From a virus, in IMG/VR virus record IMGVR_UViG_3300031758_000430, positions 1 through 28,604 of that record: 28,604 bases of DNA. One strand, 5' to 3'. Under the pieces are notes generated by a model. That model ran no database searches and was not told where the DNA came from. It saw only the letters and a program-made list of their open reading frames with translations. The position numbers and the translations under genes were made by a program. Numbering within the stretch: position 1 is the stretch's first letter; every line of letters starts with the position of its first letter. Shown one piece after another: positions 22,310-28,475 of this stretch.

Positions 22310-23919
22310 AGCATAAGTCCTTCCATTGTGTCATCAATCTCGAACATTCTGCCAGTGTCTTTGTTATAAAGCAAGCTGCAAGCAGGACCAGTTTGTCCAC
22401 TGTATCTATTCTTTAACACCCTCACCTTGGTGGTGTTACGCTCAACAGGATCGTCAGCTTGTCCATTACGCTCTAGCGATATCACCATGTCACTAAGCTG
22501 TGCAATGGCAGCACTGCCACGAAGCTGCGCTAGGCTAGTGGTTGCACCTTCCTCATGTCCCTTATCTGAGGGACGCTTGAGGTGGCTAACAATGATGAGA
22601 GCAATGCTAGTTTCCTGCACAAGCATGCGAAGCTTGGTCATAATTTCATCAATGGCTTTACGCTCATCACCATTGTCCTGACTGGATACGATGATGCTTA
22701 AGTGGTCTAAGAATACATACTTACATCCCAACCCCTTAGCCATATACTTCACACGATTGACAATGTTTTCAATGGCTGTACTGCCGAAGTGATCAAAGAA
22801 GTACAAGCGTCCAGTGCCTAGTGTCTTTTCAAATGCGTCCTTGCGTATGGCATCAGACACCATAGTTGTAGGTAGGTGCATAGGAAGATCAGCAGCAAGG
22901 CTCATCATTGACAAGCCAGTCTTTCTCACACTCTCTTCAAGAAACATCAAGCCAATGTTGTCACTGCTGTTCTGTAGCAAGTGCCAAACAATTTCTCTAA
23001 GAGTTTGACTCTTACCTAAGCCACTACCTGCTGTGAATGTAACAAGCTCACCTGCTCTGATGCCATAGGTGATGTCGTTCAATCCCTTCCAAGGGTAGAA
23101 ACAATCTGCTGCTTCCATTGGCTTAGACACTAGCTCCCACAGCCCAGTGCCACTGACAATACCATCAGGAACGAAAGGCTCTGCTGCCCACCAACGGGCT
23201 ACGAATGCAGCTTCTTTGTTATCTGCTAGCCACTCGCATGCATCCTTGTATGCAGGGTCTGGTTTAAATATTTTGCACTTGCTGCCAAACAATTCAGCAA
23301 CTTCCTTCGCTGCCTTCTGTCCTGCCTCATCACCATCAAAGCACAGCACAATGTTTTCAAAGCTGTTGATGTATTCATAGTTTGCTTTGGCATCCTTCAA
23401 TGCACTACCTGCACCTGTGCGAATAGACACCACAGGATATTTACTACCTGTCAATTGGTAAGCAGCCAGTGCATCAAACTCACCTTCAGTGATTGTTAAG
23501 TACTTGCCATTGGATGGGTAGAGGTTCTGTCCGAACAGTGTACCTTTGCTCCATCCACCAACAGTAGTGAACTTCTTGTCCTTCACTTCCCTACGCTTAG
23601 CTGCCACCAGTTGTGAGTTGCTGTCGTAATATGGAAAGTAGTAGAAGCCGTTGCTTCTAACAACGCCATAGCGTTCCATCGTGGTTTTGTTAATGCGTCT
23701 GTCTGACACAGACACACTGTGGCCTTCGTTGTATTCCTTCAGGAAAGAGCTTGTGTCTTTCGTTTCTGTATCAACATCAATCACTTCTAGTCTTTCATTG
23801 TTGGTGGAAGGGATGTATGTATTACATACAAAACATTTGGTGGACATGTCATCATTGATGGACAAGCCATCACTGCTACCACATGTCTCACAAGGTTGAT
23901 GGGTTTTTAGAAATGTCAT
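22306..23919 (-). CDS. T7 gp4-like primase-helicase, 537 aa
   Basis: A bifunctional replication protein that primes the lagging strand and unwinds DNA as a hexamer. The N-terminal zinc-binding domain uses Cys10, Cys13, Cys29, Cys32. The TOPRIM primase domain shows ITEGEFDA (144-150) and CFDGDEAG (193-200). The RecA-like helicase has Walker A GSGLGKS (298-304), an acidic LFLEES-type strand, Walker B-like VFLDHLSIIV and an arginine-finger region ending VRVLKNRYSGQTG. The length is close to T7 gp4 (566). It is followed by ATGA coupling to a small gene before polymerase. Confidence 0.95.
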   Translation of the reverse strand: MTFLKTHQPCETCGSSDGLSINDDMSTKCFVCNTYIPSTNNERLEVIDVDTETKDTSSFLKEYNEGHSVSVSDRRINKTTMERYGVVRSNGFYYFPYYDSNSQLVAAKRREVKDKKFTTVGGWSKGTLFGQNLYPSNGKYLTITEGEFDALAAYQLTGSKYPVVSIRTGAGSALKDAKANYEYINSFENIVLCFDGDEAGQKAAKEVAELFGSKCKIFKPDPAYKDACEWLADNKEAAFVARWWAAEPFVPDGIVSGTGLWELVSKPMEAADCFYPWKGLNDITYGIRAGELVTFTAGSGLGKSQTLREIVWHLLQNSSDNIGLMFLEESVRKTGLSMMSLAADLPMHLPTTMVSDAIRKDAFEKTLGTGRLYFFDHFGSTAIENIVNRVKYMAKGLGCKYVFLDHLSIIVSSQDNGDERKAIDEIMTKLRMLVQETSIALIIVSHLKRPSDKGHEEGATTSLAQLRGSAAIAQLSDMVISLERNGQADDPVERNTTKVRVLKNRYSGQTGPACSLLYNKDTGRMFEIDDTMEGLML

Positions 23920-24142
23920 AGCCCTTGTAAGTTATTTTGTTGGTCTTTAATACTTGCTCGTATCCGTTAAACAGCTTAGCCATTCTAGCATCGTGAAGGG
24001 TGTGTAGTCCAATTAATAAGTTGGCTAGCTCATCCTCTGTTGGACTCTTCTCTCTGTCCATCAACACCCACAGGATGGAGTCGATGTCCTCTTTAGTTAT
24101 CCATGCTGCCATGATGAGGTTTTCAAGTTCATGTGCTTTCAT
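23888..24142 (-). CDS. Hypothetical helical protein, 84 aa
   Basis: All-helical: MKAHELENLIMAAWITKEDI, SILWVLMDREKSPTEDEL, ANLLIGLHTLHDARMAKLF. It ends with a short polar tail that overlaps the primase-helicase start by 32 bases. No family recognised. ATGA-coupled to the upstream membrane protein gene. Confidence 0.65.
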   Translation of the reverse strand: MKAHELENLIMAAWITKEDIDSILWVLMDREKSPTEDELANLLIGLHTLHDARMAKLFNGYEQVLKTNKITYKGYDISKNPSTL

Positions 24143-24330
24143 TTGGTATCCCTCATACAGTTGCGTTCTGCTTCATAAGAAGCCCAGAGAATTGATATGA
24201 ATAGCCAGATGAGAACAACAACTAGCCTAGCAAACTCTGTCCAATTACCTGCATTAACATCCCAGTTAATGAAGGCTCCAATGACATAGCACACAGCCAT
24301 GATGTATGCACTGATGAAATAGTTTTTCAT
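24139..24330 (-). CDS. Small two-helix membrane protein, 63 aa
   Basis: Two hydrophobic segments, residues ~4-21 (YFISAYIMAVCYVIGAFI) and ~34-51 (ARLVVVLIWLFISILWAS), are joined by a short polar loop (NWDVNAGNWTEF). The C-terminus is charged (YEAERNCMRDTK). The hairpin topology resembles small phage inner-membrane proteins such as superinfection or early host-modifying factors, but no family is recognised. ATGA-coupled on both sides. Confidence 0.7.
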   Translation of the reverse strand: MKNYFISAYIMAVCYVIGAFINWDVNAGNWTEFARLVVVLIWLFISILWASYEAERNCMRDTK

Positions 24331-24536
24331 TTCTTCATCTTTCTAATAGCTTCTCGACAGTCATATGCTGTGCCATCGTTTTGCCAAAGTTCATCACACA
24401 TATTTGCAGCCTCCTCAAGCACTTGGTTGCGCTGTGATGGAGAAACAAAAATATCAAAGTGATAAGGCTGTCCCTTCATTTTGTTTTCTCGTTCGATGCG
24501 AGCAAACTCATCGTCTTCGTCTGTGTAATTAGTCAT
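24327..24536 (-). CDS. Small acidic protein with AA..C...AIR motif, 69 aa
   Basis: An acidic N-terminus (MTNYTDEDDEFARIERE) leads to a helical C-terminal part EEAANMCDELWQNDG followed by YDCREAIRKMKK. This resembles the EREACA...AIRARG endings of the genes at 25050-25247 and 26771-27022, a very common but functionally unexplained helical module of phage small proteins. Preceded by the repeated KEKNT gene-end cassette that supplies its ribosome site. ATGA-coupled on both sides. Confidence 0.65.
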   Translation of the reverse strand: MTNYTDEDDEFARIERENKMKGQPYHFDIFVSPSQRNQVLEEAANMCDELWQNDGTAYDCREAIRKMKK

Positions 24537-24550
24537 GTGTTTTTCTCCTT
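24533..24550 (-). repeat. KEKNT gene-end cassette, copy 1
   Basis: The 18-base sequence tcatgtgtttttctcctt (+ strand) is identical at 24814-24831, and a shortened copy stands at 27019-27033. On the - strand it reads AAGGAGAAAAACACATGA: the last codons of one gene, a full Shine-Dalgarno, and the start ATG of the next gene. Confidence 0.9.
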
Positions 24551-24817
24551 AAGTTTGTTCTCAACCAAACTGATAAGCCAATACTTATCACTTCCTGCTA
24601 TAAAAGATATCTTATTCTTTTCCTCATCTGTCAGAGCCACCCATGTGCGCTTCTGCTTATCAAGCATCCATTGCATAGCCTCTAGCACCTTCTTTGCTGC
24701 TTCATTTACATCAACATCTTCATTAACTTCAATGCGCCTATCTGCTGTGATACGCATCACCCAACCATCCATCAATGTGTTGCTGGTGGTTTGAAATTCA
24801 ATTGTGTTTGGTGTCAT
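24533..24817 (-). CDS. Small protein with W..LTDEE module, 94 aa
   Basis: The N-terminal half is β-rich (NTIEFQTTSNTLMDGWVMRI). A middle helix is followed by WVALTDEEKNKI and a C-terminal helix ending LKEKNT. The W-x-x-LT-x-EE motif recurs in the next gene upstream (24814-25053), indicating paralogous C-terminal modules. Such modules are frequent in early accessory proteins of phages and have no assigned function. The last codons double as a ribosome site for the next gene (AAGGAG, eight bases ahead of its ATG). Confidence 0.65.
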   Translation of the reverse strand: MTPNTIEFQTTSNTLMDGWVMRITADRRIEVNEDVDVNEAAKKVLEAMQWMLDKQKRTWVALTDEEKNKISFIAGSDKYWLISLVENKLKEKNT

Positions 24818-24831
24818 GTGTTTTTCTCCTT
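24814..24831 (-). repeat. KEKNT gene-end cassette, copy 2
   Basis: Identical over 18 bases to 24533-24550; similarity continues for about 15 further bases into the gene end. It encodes the C-terminal KEKNT, a ribosome site and the overlapping ATGA. Confidence 0.9.
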
Positions 24832-25053
24832 CAAGGTTTGCTCAATGACATCCATTAACTCGCTAATGTTTGCGTAGTGGATATTGGTGCTAATCCAATC
24901 TCCTTTGAATTTTTCTTTCTCTTCATTCGTCAGACCTACCCACTCTTGCTTTAAATACAAACCCCACACCTGACCCAGTGGTGTAAACAAAGGGCAGTCT
25001 TGGTCTGTACTCACCATGCCATTGCTTGGGTCATACCATGCTATTGGTTTCAT
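24814..25053 (-). CDS. Small protein with W..LTNEE module, 79 aa
   Basis: The N-terminus MKPIAWYDPSNGMVSTDQDC, then PLFTPL, resembles the short β module opening many phage early proteins (xWxDPxxGxVxTxxxxxPLY). The second half holds WVGLTNEEKEKF and a C-terminal helix ending LKEKNT, paralogous to the end of the gene at 24533-24817. Function unknown. Its start is ATGA-coupled to, and its ribosome site lies within, the RARGQA gene end of its upstream neighbour. Confidence 0.7.
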   Translation of the reverse strand: MKPIAWYDPSNGMVSTDQDCPLFTPLGQVWGLYLKQEWVGLTNEEKEKFKGDWISTNIHYANISELMDVIEQTLKEKNT

Positions 25054-25073
25054 GCTTGCCCCCTTGCTCGGAT
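25050..25073 (-). repeat. RARGQA gene-end cassette, copy 1
   Basis: The 24 bases here match 26771-26794 with one mismatch. On the - strand they encode the last residues IRARGQA, an AAGGGG ribosome site and the ATGA start of the following gene. Confidence 0.9.
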
Positions 25074-25247
25074 TGCTTCTGCAAACACATCCCTTGCATC
25101 AGTTGCGTCAGCCCACTCAGGCCAATTACATTCTTCAATCACCTTTGCACACGCCTCACGTTCTTTTAACACAGCCAACTTCATGAACTGAGTTATTTCA
25201 ATCCACTCATCTTCTTCAGCTTTACGAATGATGTCTTCTTTGTTCAT
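25050..25247 (-). CDS. EREACA/RARGQA small protein, paralogue 1, 65 aa
   Basis: Helical throughout: MNKEDIIRKAEEDEWIEITQ, FMKLAVLKEREACAKVIEEC, and the end FAEAIRARGQA. The segment K-EREACA ... AIRARGQA is shared with the gene at 26771-27022. This EREACA..AIR module is widespread in short phage proteins; its role is unknown, although paired Cys/Ala helices suggest a protein-interaction domain. ATGA-coupled on both sides. Confidence 0.7.
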   Translation of the reverse strand: MNKEDIIRKAEEDEWIEITQFMKLAVLKEREACAKVIEECNWPEWADATDARDVFAEAIRARGQA

Positions 25248-25390
25248 TTCGCTGCCTCCATATACAAACCCACATTGCCCAGTGCATAACCAATAAAGGC
25301 TATGCCTAGTCCAGTGCTACCCTTGAGCAGCAAATCCACTGCCACCACTGCATACACTACACCAACAATTGCAATTAGCCAAGCACTCAT
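25244..25390 (-). CDS. Tiny two-helix membrane protein, 48 aa
   Basis: A 48-codon frame in the slot between two coupled genes; both junctions are ATGA overlaps (25244-25247 and 25387-25390). Two hydrophobic helices are evident: AWLIAIVGVVYAVVAVDLLL and GLGIAFIGYALGNVGLYM, joined by KGST. The pattern (VVAVDLLLKG then TGLGIAFIGYALGN) resembles short membrane proteins I have seen in other phages, with no known role. The perfect fit in the gene chain makes it credible in spite of its size. Confidence 0.75.
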   Translation of the reverse strand: MSAWLIAIVGVVYAVVAVDLLLKGSTGLGIAFIGYALGNVGLYMEAAK

Positions 25391-25677
25391 GACTTTTCCT
25401 CCACAAAGTTTATTGGTTCAAACTCTTTCAACACTCTTGTTAATGCATTGATAAGCTCCCAGTCTTGATCTTCAGCATCATGCTTAAGTTCATACTGCAG
25501 AAGCCATTCAAGTTGTTCAACAACAACTGCCTCTTGTTCCATCTGACTCAACTGCATATCTCTTTTCTCCTTTATCAATCTAGCATACTGATCTGTCTCA
25601 TTGCAATAGCTTTTTATCCAAGCCTTGCCACTGTCCCTCTCATACACCTGCTTACATTTAGAACACTTGTATCTCAT
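25387..25677 (-). CDS. CxxC zinc-ribbon-like small protein, 96 aa
   Basis: The N-terminus MRYKCSKCKQVYERDSGKAW, followed by IKSYC, holds a CxxC pair (Cys5, Cys8) and a further Cys about 17 residues on, suggesting a small zinc-binding finger. Residues ~30-96 are charged helices (QMEQEAVVVEQLEWLLQYEL). It could be a DNA- or protein-binding regulator; no specific family recognised. Coupled by ATGA to the integrase upstream. Confidence 0.65.
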   Translation of the reverse strand: MRYKCSKCKQVYERDSGKAWIKSYCNETDQYARLIKEKRDMQLSQMEQEAVVVEQLEWLLQYELKHDAEDQDWELINALTRVLKEFEPINFVEEKS

Positions 25678-26774
25678 ATAAGCTCCCTCATATCTTGAGC
25701 CACTGTTGCACTACGCAAAGTGTTCTTGATGTAAGGTGTTAGGCTTTGCGGTGTGGCATGGCCTGACACTGACATGATGTTGGTGATGGGTACACCCACC
25801 TCAATCATCTCTGTGATGGCTGTCCTTCGTAGGTCTTGCAACACCAAGTCACTGGGCAGACTTGCCTCAGTCATGATTTGCTTTGCCACTCTAGACAGAT
25901 TGAACAAGCTGTAAGGCAGTAGGCCACCCTTCCTATCGGGATTGTTGGATGGTGCAATATATTGCTGCCACCCAAACTCAGCATGCTGTTGCTTAAGCAT
26001 TGCTAACAGCCCTGCACTTGTCGGTATAGTCACCCTAGACCTACGCTTGCTTTGTTCCAAGTGCAACACACCCTTCTCTAGATCAACCTGATCCCACCGT
26101 AGCTTACGCATATCACCCATACGCTGTCCATATTCATAGCCCATCTGCACAATGAGTCCTACGTTACGCCACTTGAATGTAGCATATGCTGTGTTCATGA
26201 ATGCTCTAACATCTTCCCTTGTCCACACCACCCTGCGAGGTTTGTCTGATCTTCTCAGCACCTTGCTGAATGGATTGTGTGTGATGTAGCCATGACGAAT
26301 GGCAAAATTGAAGAGCAACCTGTAGACAGCTAAGGTGTGGTTAGCTAGGCTAACACTGTGCTCAGCATGTTGTTCATATATCTTCTGACAATGCGGTGTG
26401 ACTAAGCTGCCTAGCTTACATTGATACAGAGGTATGCCATTGGCCTTACTGTCCTGCCATCCCTGTAGATAGTAGATGTAGTCATGTTGTGCTTTCACAC
26501 TGAGTTTGGTATAAGTGATGTTGTTCTTATACGCCTTGATTAAGTCAACAACCTTCGTATCTTCTGATATATCCTTGAGGTAGCGAAGTTCTTTACGCCA
26601 GTTGTCTAGCTGTGCATTCAGCTCTTCAGCTAAAGCAAAGGCTTTAGATTTGTCAGTGCCAAGCACACGCCTAGCCACCACCCCTGCATCAACAGCATCC
26701 TGTGGTGGGTTGTAGCGATACTTAGTTACACCTTCAGAGGCTTTAGCCAGTGCCACATAGCGAGGTAGTGTCAT
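25674..26774 (-). CDS. int: Tyrosine recombinase / integrase, 366 aa
   Basis: Catalyses site-specific recombination, normally phage integration. An N-terminal arm-binding segment (1-75) and a SAM-like core-binding domain (~75-175) precede the catalytic domain. Active-site residues: Arg218 (YGQRMGDMRKLRW), Lys243 (EQSKRR), Arg316 in VLQDLRRTA, His339 (SVSGHATPQS) and nucleophile Tyr348 (LTPYIK). The usual first His of the HxxR box is Gln (Q313), a variant found in active QDLRR-type enzymes. No attP-like site or tRNA fragment is next to it. It starts inside the RARGQA gene-end cassette of the gene before it. Confidence 0.92.
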   Translation of the reverse strand: MTLPRYVALAKASEGVTKYRYNPPQDAVDAGVVARRVLGTDKSKAFALAEELNAQLDNWRKELRYLKDISEDTKVVDLIKAYKNNITYTKLSVKAQHDYIYYLQGWQDSKANGIPLYQCKLGSLVTPHCQKIYEQHAEHSVSLANHTLAVYRLLFNFAIRHGYITHNPFSKVLRRSDKPRRVVWTREDVRAFMNTAYATFKWRNVGLIVQMGYEYGQRMGDMRKLRWDQVDLEKGVLHLEQSKRRSRVTIPTSAGLLAMLKQQHAEFGWQQYIAPSNNPDRKGGLLPYSLFNLSRVAKQIMTEASLPSDLVLQDLRRTAITEMIEVGVPITNIMSVSGHATPQSLTPYIKNTLRSATVAQDMRELI

Positions 26775-26794
26775 GCTTGTCCCCTTGCTCGGAT
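26771..26794 (-). repeat. RARGQA gene-end cassette, copy 2
   Basis: Twenty-three of 24 bases match 25050-25073. It encodes the C-terminal RARGQA, an AAGGGG ribosome site and ATGA, here leading into the integrase start. The two copies bracket the integrase, CxxC and 48-aa membrane genes plus most of paralogue 1. Confidence 0.9.
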
Positions 26795-27022
26795 GGCGTT
26801 AGCAATTCCAACTGCTGTACCATTTTGTACAGGACTAGAAGTCAAACTAATGTGCATTGCGTAGCGTTGCTTTTCAGCAATCTCAGCACATGCCTCACGC
26901 TCTTTCTGTGCTACTAGCTTGGCAAAGGCTTCAAGTTTTTGTAAATCTTTTATTGTGTTATCTTGGTAGTAGTACGGCATCTTTAGCTGTCTAGCCATCT
27001 CAATGATCTCATCTTGTGTCAT
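26771..27022 (-). CDS. EREACA/RARGQA small protein, paralogue 2, 83 aa
   Basis: The N-terminus differs from paralogue 1 (MTQDEIIEMARQLKMPYYYQ), but FAKLVAQKEREACAEIAEKQ and the end IANAIRARGQA are shared. MPYYYQDN is a short aromatic patch. The start lies in a shortened copy of the KENT cassette, so this gene carries a repeated cassette at each end. Function unknown. ATGA-coupled on both sides. Confidence 0.7.
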   Translation of the reverse strand: MTQDEIIEMARQLKMPYYYQDNTIKDLQKLEAFAKLVAQKEREACAEIAEKQRYAMHISLTSSPVQNGTAVGIANAIRARGQA

Positions 27023-27033
27023 GTGTTTTCCTT
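27019..27033 (-). repeat. KENT gene-end cassette, shortened copy 3
   Basis: On the - strand AAGGAAAACACATGA encodes KENT-stop and the overlapping start, like the KEKNT cassettes but three bases shorter. The following gene again begins ATGACAC, as after 24533-24817. Confidence 0.75.
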
Positions 27034-27225
27034 CATCCTTGAAACTTTCACTTGGATGTGACCTTCTCCCATGTGATACATCAACCTTTGTAGAAACTGA
27101 TTCGTGATATGCTTTGTATCAATCTCAATGGTGGCTTCTTTGTACAGCAAGATGCCATCAGTAATGCACTTAGGGTTTTCGTACACAATCTTATGTTCAT
27201 AAGCACTGAATGTAGGGATGGTCAT
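27019..27225 (-). CDS. Hypothetical protein, 68 aa
   Basis: β-rich: MTIPTFSAYEHKIVYENPKC, ITDGILLYKEATIEIDTKHI, then a helix ITNQFLQRLMYHMGEG and a basic end with MKENT. No catalytic motif or family recognised. ATGA-coupled on both sides; the final codons act as a ribosome site for the next gene. Confidence 0.65.
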   Translation of the reverse strand: MTIPTFSAYEHKIVYENPKCITDGILLYKEATIEIDTKHITNQFLQRLMYHMGEGHIQVKVSRMKENT

Positions 27226-27413
27226 TGCTCTCTCGCCTCCATCATTCTGTCAGCCATCTTGTATGCCCTTGCAGGAATCTCTTCTTCCTTAAGCACCCAT
27301 CCCTGACCAAGCATAGATGCCATAACCTTAGCTGCGAAGTAGTCACGCAAGGTCATGCCATCACTACCTAGTCCTGTATAGGGGAATGCTTGTTGCATTT
27401 CATTCTGTTCCAT
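27222..27413 (-). CDS. Small MTLRDYFAAK-type phage protein, 63 aa
   Basis: The start at 27413 (MEQNEMQQAFP) is chosen because GGGAGG lies five bases upstream; ATG 27416 is too close and ATG 27431 reads through the site. The motif GMTLRDYFAAKVMASML followed by a helical ARAYKMADRMMEAREQ end is a short module I associate with small proteins of many phages, of unknown function. It overlaps the ADP-ribosylglycohydrolase gene by 14 bases. Confidence 0.7.
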   Translation of the reverse strand: MEQNEMQQAFPYTGLGSDGMTLRDYFAAKVMASMLGQGWVLKEEEIPARAYKMADRMMEAREQ

Positions 27414-28251
27414 CATCACCTCCCAGTGCATAAAGTTTATGAGCCATCTCTAACAATTCATCGTGCTTAACCAACACCTTGAGCCATCTCTTGGGGATGT
27501 TGCTGTATCCATACATACGTCCTGCCAACATACCAGTCACTGCACCAACAGTGTCAGCGTCATAGCCTAAGTTGACAGCATGTACCACTGCATCCTCAAA
27601 GCTATGGCTTAGGTCAACACTGTCCCATGCTTGAGCATAAGAATGCATGATGGTGTTAACAGTACGCTCACCATTCCTTGTGTTGTAGTTACGAATGCGG
27701 TTGTAGTTGAGAAACTTAGTTCCTGCCATGCATTCCGAAACAAACCCTGCTGTACATTGAACAATGTTGTGAGTGCCATGTGTCATCAGTGACACAGCAA
27801 CACTCTCAGCAATAGCTAAGCCAACATCATTGTGATTGGCTAACATGATGGGAGCTAGTCGCATGATAGAGCCATTGCCACTGGCATAGAAGTCTGTGCT
27901 TCCCATGTAAGGACGATCTGTAGTCATGGCATCAATAGATGTTGAGCAAGTACGCCCTATGTCAAAGACATAATTGCGAGTACCAAAGTGTCCTGTCTTC
28001 TTCCACATTTTAAAGTTGGCAGCAATCTCACTGGGAGCAAAGCCACCTTTACTAATGTAAGCATCGGCAATAGCCACAGCCATAGCACCATCGTCTGTCC
28101 ATTCTCCAATGGCAGTGTCATGCACACCACCACCCACCATCTCTGATGTTACTTCTGTCATGTGTTCAGGGCGAATGAATTCCAATGGAGCACCCAGTGC
28201 ATCTCCAATGAACAGACCCATGAACATACCAATTGCTTTATCTTGATGCAT
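27400..28251 (-). CDS. ADP-ribosylglycohydrolase (DraG/ARH family), 283 aa
   Basis: Predicted to remove ADP-ribose from proteins or small molecules using two Mg or Mn ions. Family marks: MGLFIGDALGAPLEF at the start, EWTDDGAMA (Thr52, Asp53, Asp54), SGNGSIMRLAP (~124-134), SLMTHGTHN, and the second metal motif NLGYDADTVGAVTGMLAGRMYG (Asp231, Asp233, Thr234). All metal ligands expected for DraG-type enzymes appear present and the length is normal. Candidate jobs are reversing ADP-ribosylation by host or phage transferases, clearing ADP-ribose species, or NAD salvage; sequence alone does not decide. TAATG-coupled to the gene before it. Confidence 0.92.
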   Translation of the reverse strand: MHQDKAIGMFMGLFIGDALGAPLEFIRPEHMTEVTSEMVGGGVHDTAIGEWTDDGAMAVAIADAYISKGGFAPSEIAANFKMWKKTGHFGTRNYVFDIGRTCSTSIDAMTTDRPYMGSTDFYASGNGSIMRLAPIMLANHNDVGLAIAESVAVSLMTHGTHNIVQCTAGFVSECMAGTKFLNYNRIRNYNTRNGERTVNTIMHSYAQAWDSVDLSHSFEDAVVHAVNLGYDADTVGAVTGMLAGRMYGYSNIPKRWLKVLVKHDELLEMAHKLYALGGDDGTE

Positions 28252-28433
28252 TAAATGTCCGTATCCGTTACAGTTATTTCAAAATCAATACCATCACCTA
28301 ACTTGTTGATGTCTTCACGCAACACATCACAAATCTTTTGAATGGTTTCCCAAGGACACAAGCAGTCTATGTTCATGTGTAGTACCTTTACACCGCCCAT
28401 GTAACCTGCAATTTTTGTCTTGTTACTTAACAT
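28251..28433 (-). CDS. Hypothetical protein, 60 aa
   Basis: Mixed α/β: MLSNKTKIAGYMGGVKVLHM, then CLCPWETIQKICDVLREDIN and a terminal strand FEITVTDTDI. It has three cysteines, two as CLC. An AAGGA site lies seven bases before the ATG, just after the hairpin at 28447-28466. TAATG-coupled to the ADP-ribosylglycohydrolase. No family recognised. Confidence 0.65.
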   Translation of the reverse strand: MLSNKTKIAGYMGGVKVLHMNIDCLCPWETIQKICDVLREDINKLGDGIDFEITVTDTDI

Positions 28434-28446
28434 ATATGTTCCTTAT

Positions 28447-28466
28447 GCAGGGGACTAAGCCCCTGC
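28447..28466 (-). other. Strong hairpin between the partial gene and the next
   Basis: GCAGGGG-CTTAGT-CCCCTGC on the - strand is a perfect seven-pair GC-rich stem with a six-base loop, but ATAAGGAAC follows, not a U-run. It may be a rho-dependent or partial terminator, or an RNA processing or stability element ahead of the 28251-28433 ribosome site. Confidence 0.55.
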
Positions 28467-28475
28467 CTTGGTTGA

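Noticed and set aside
25050-26794. 24-base repeats as attL/attR of an integrated element
   Set aside because: The copies are parts of coding gene ends shared by paralogues, which explains them without integration; kept as a recombination hypothesis only.
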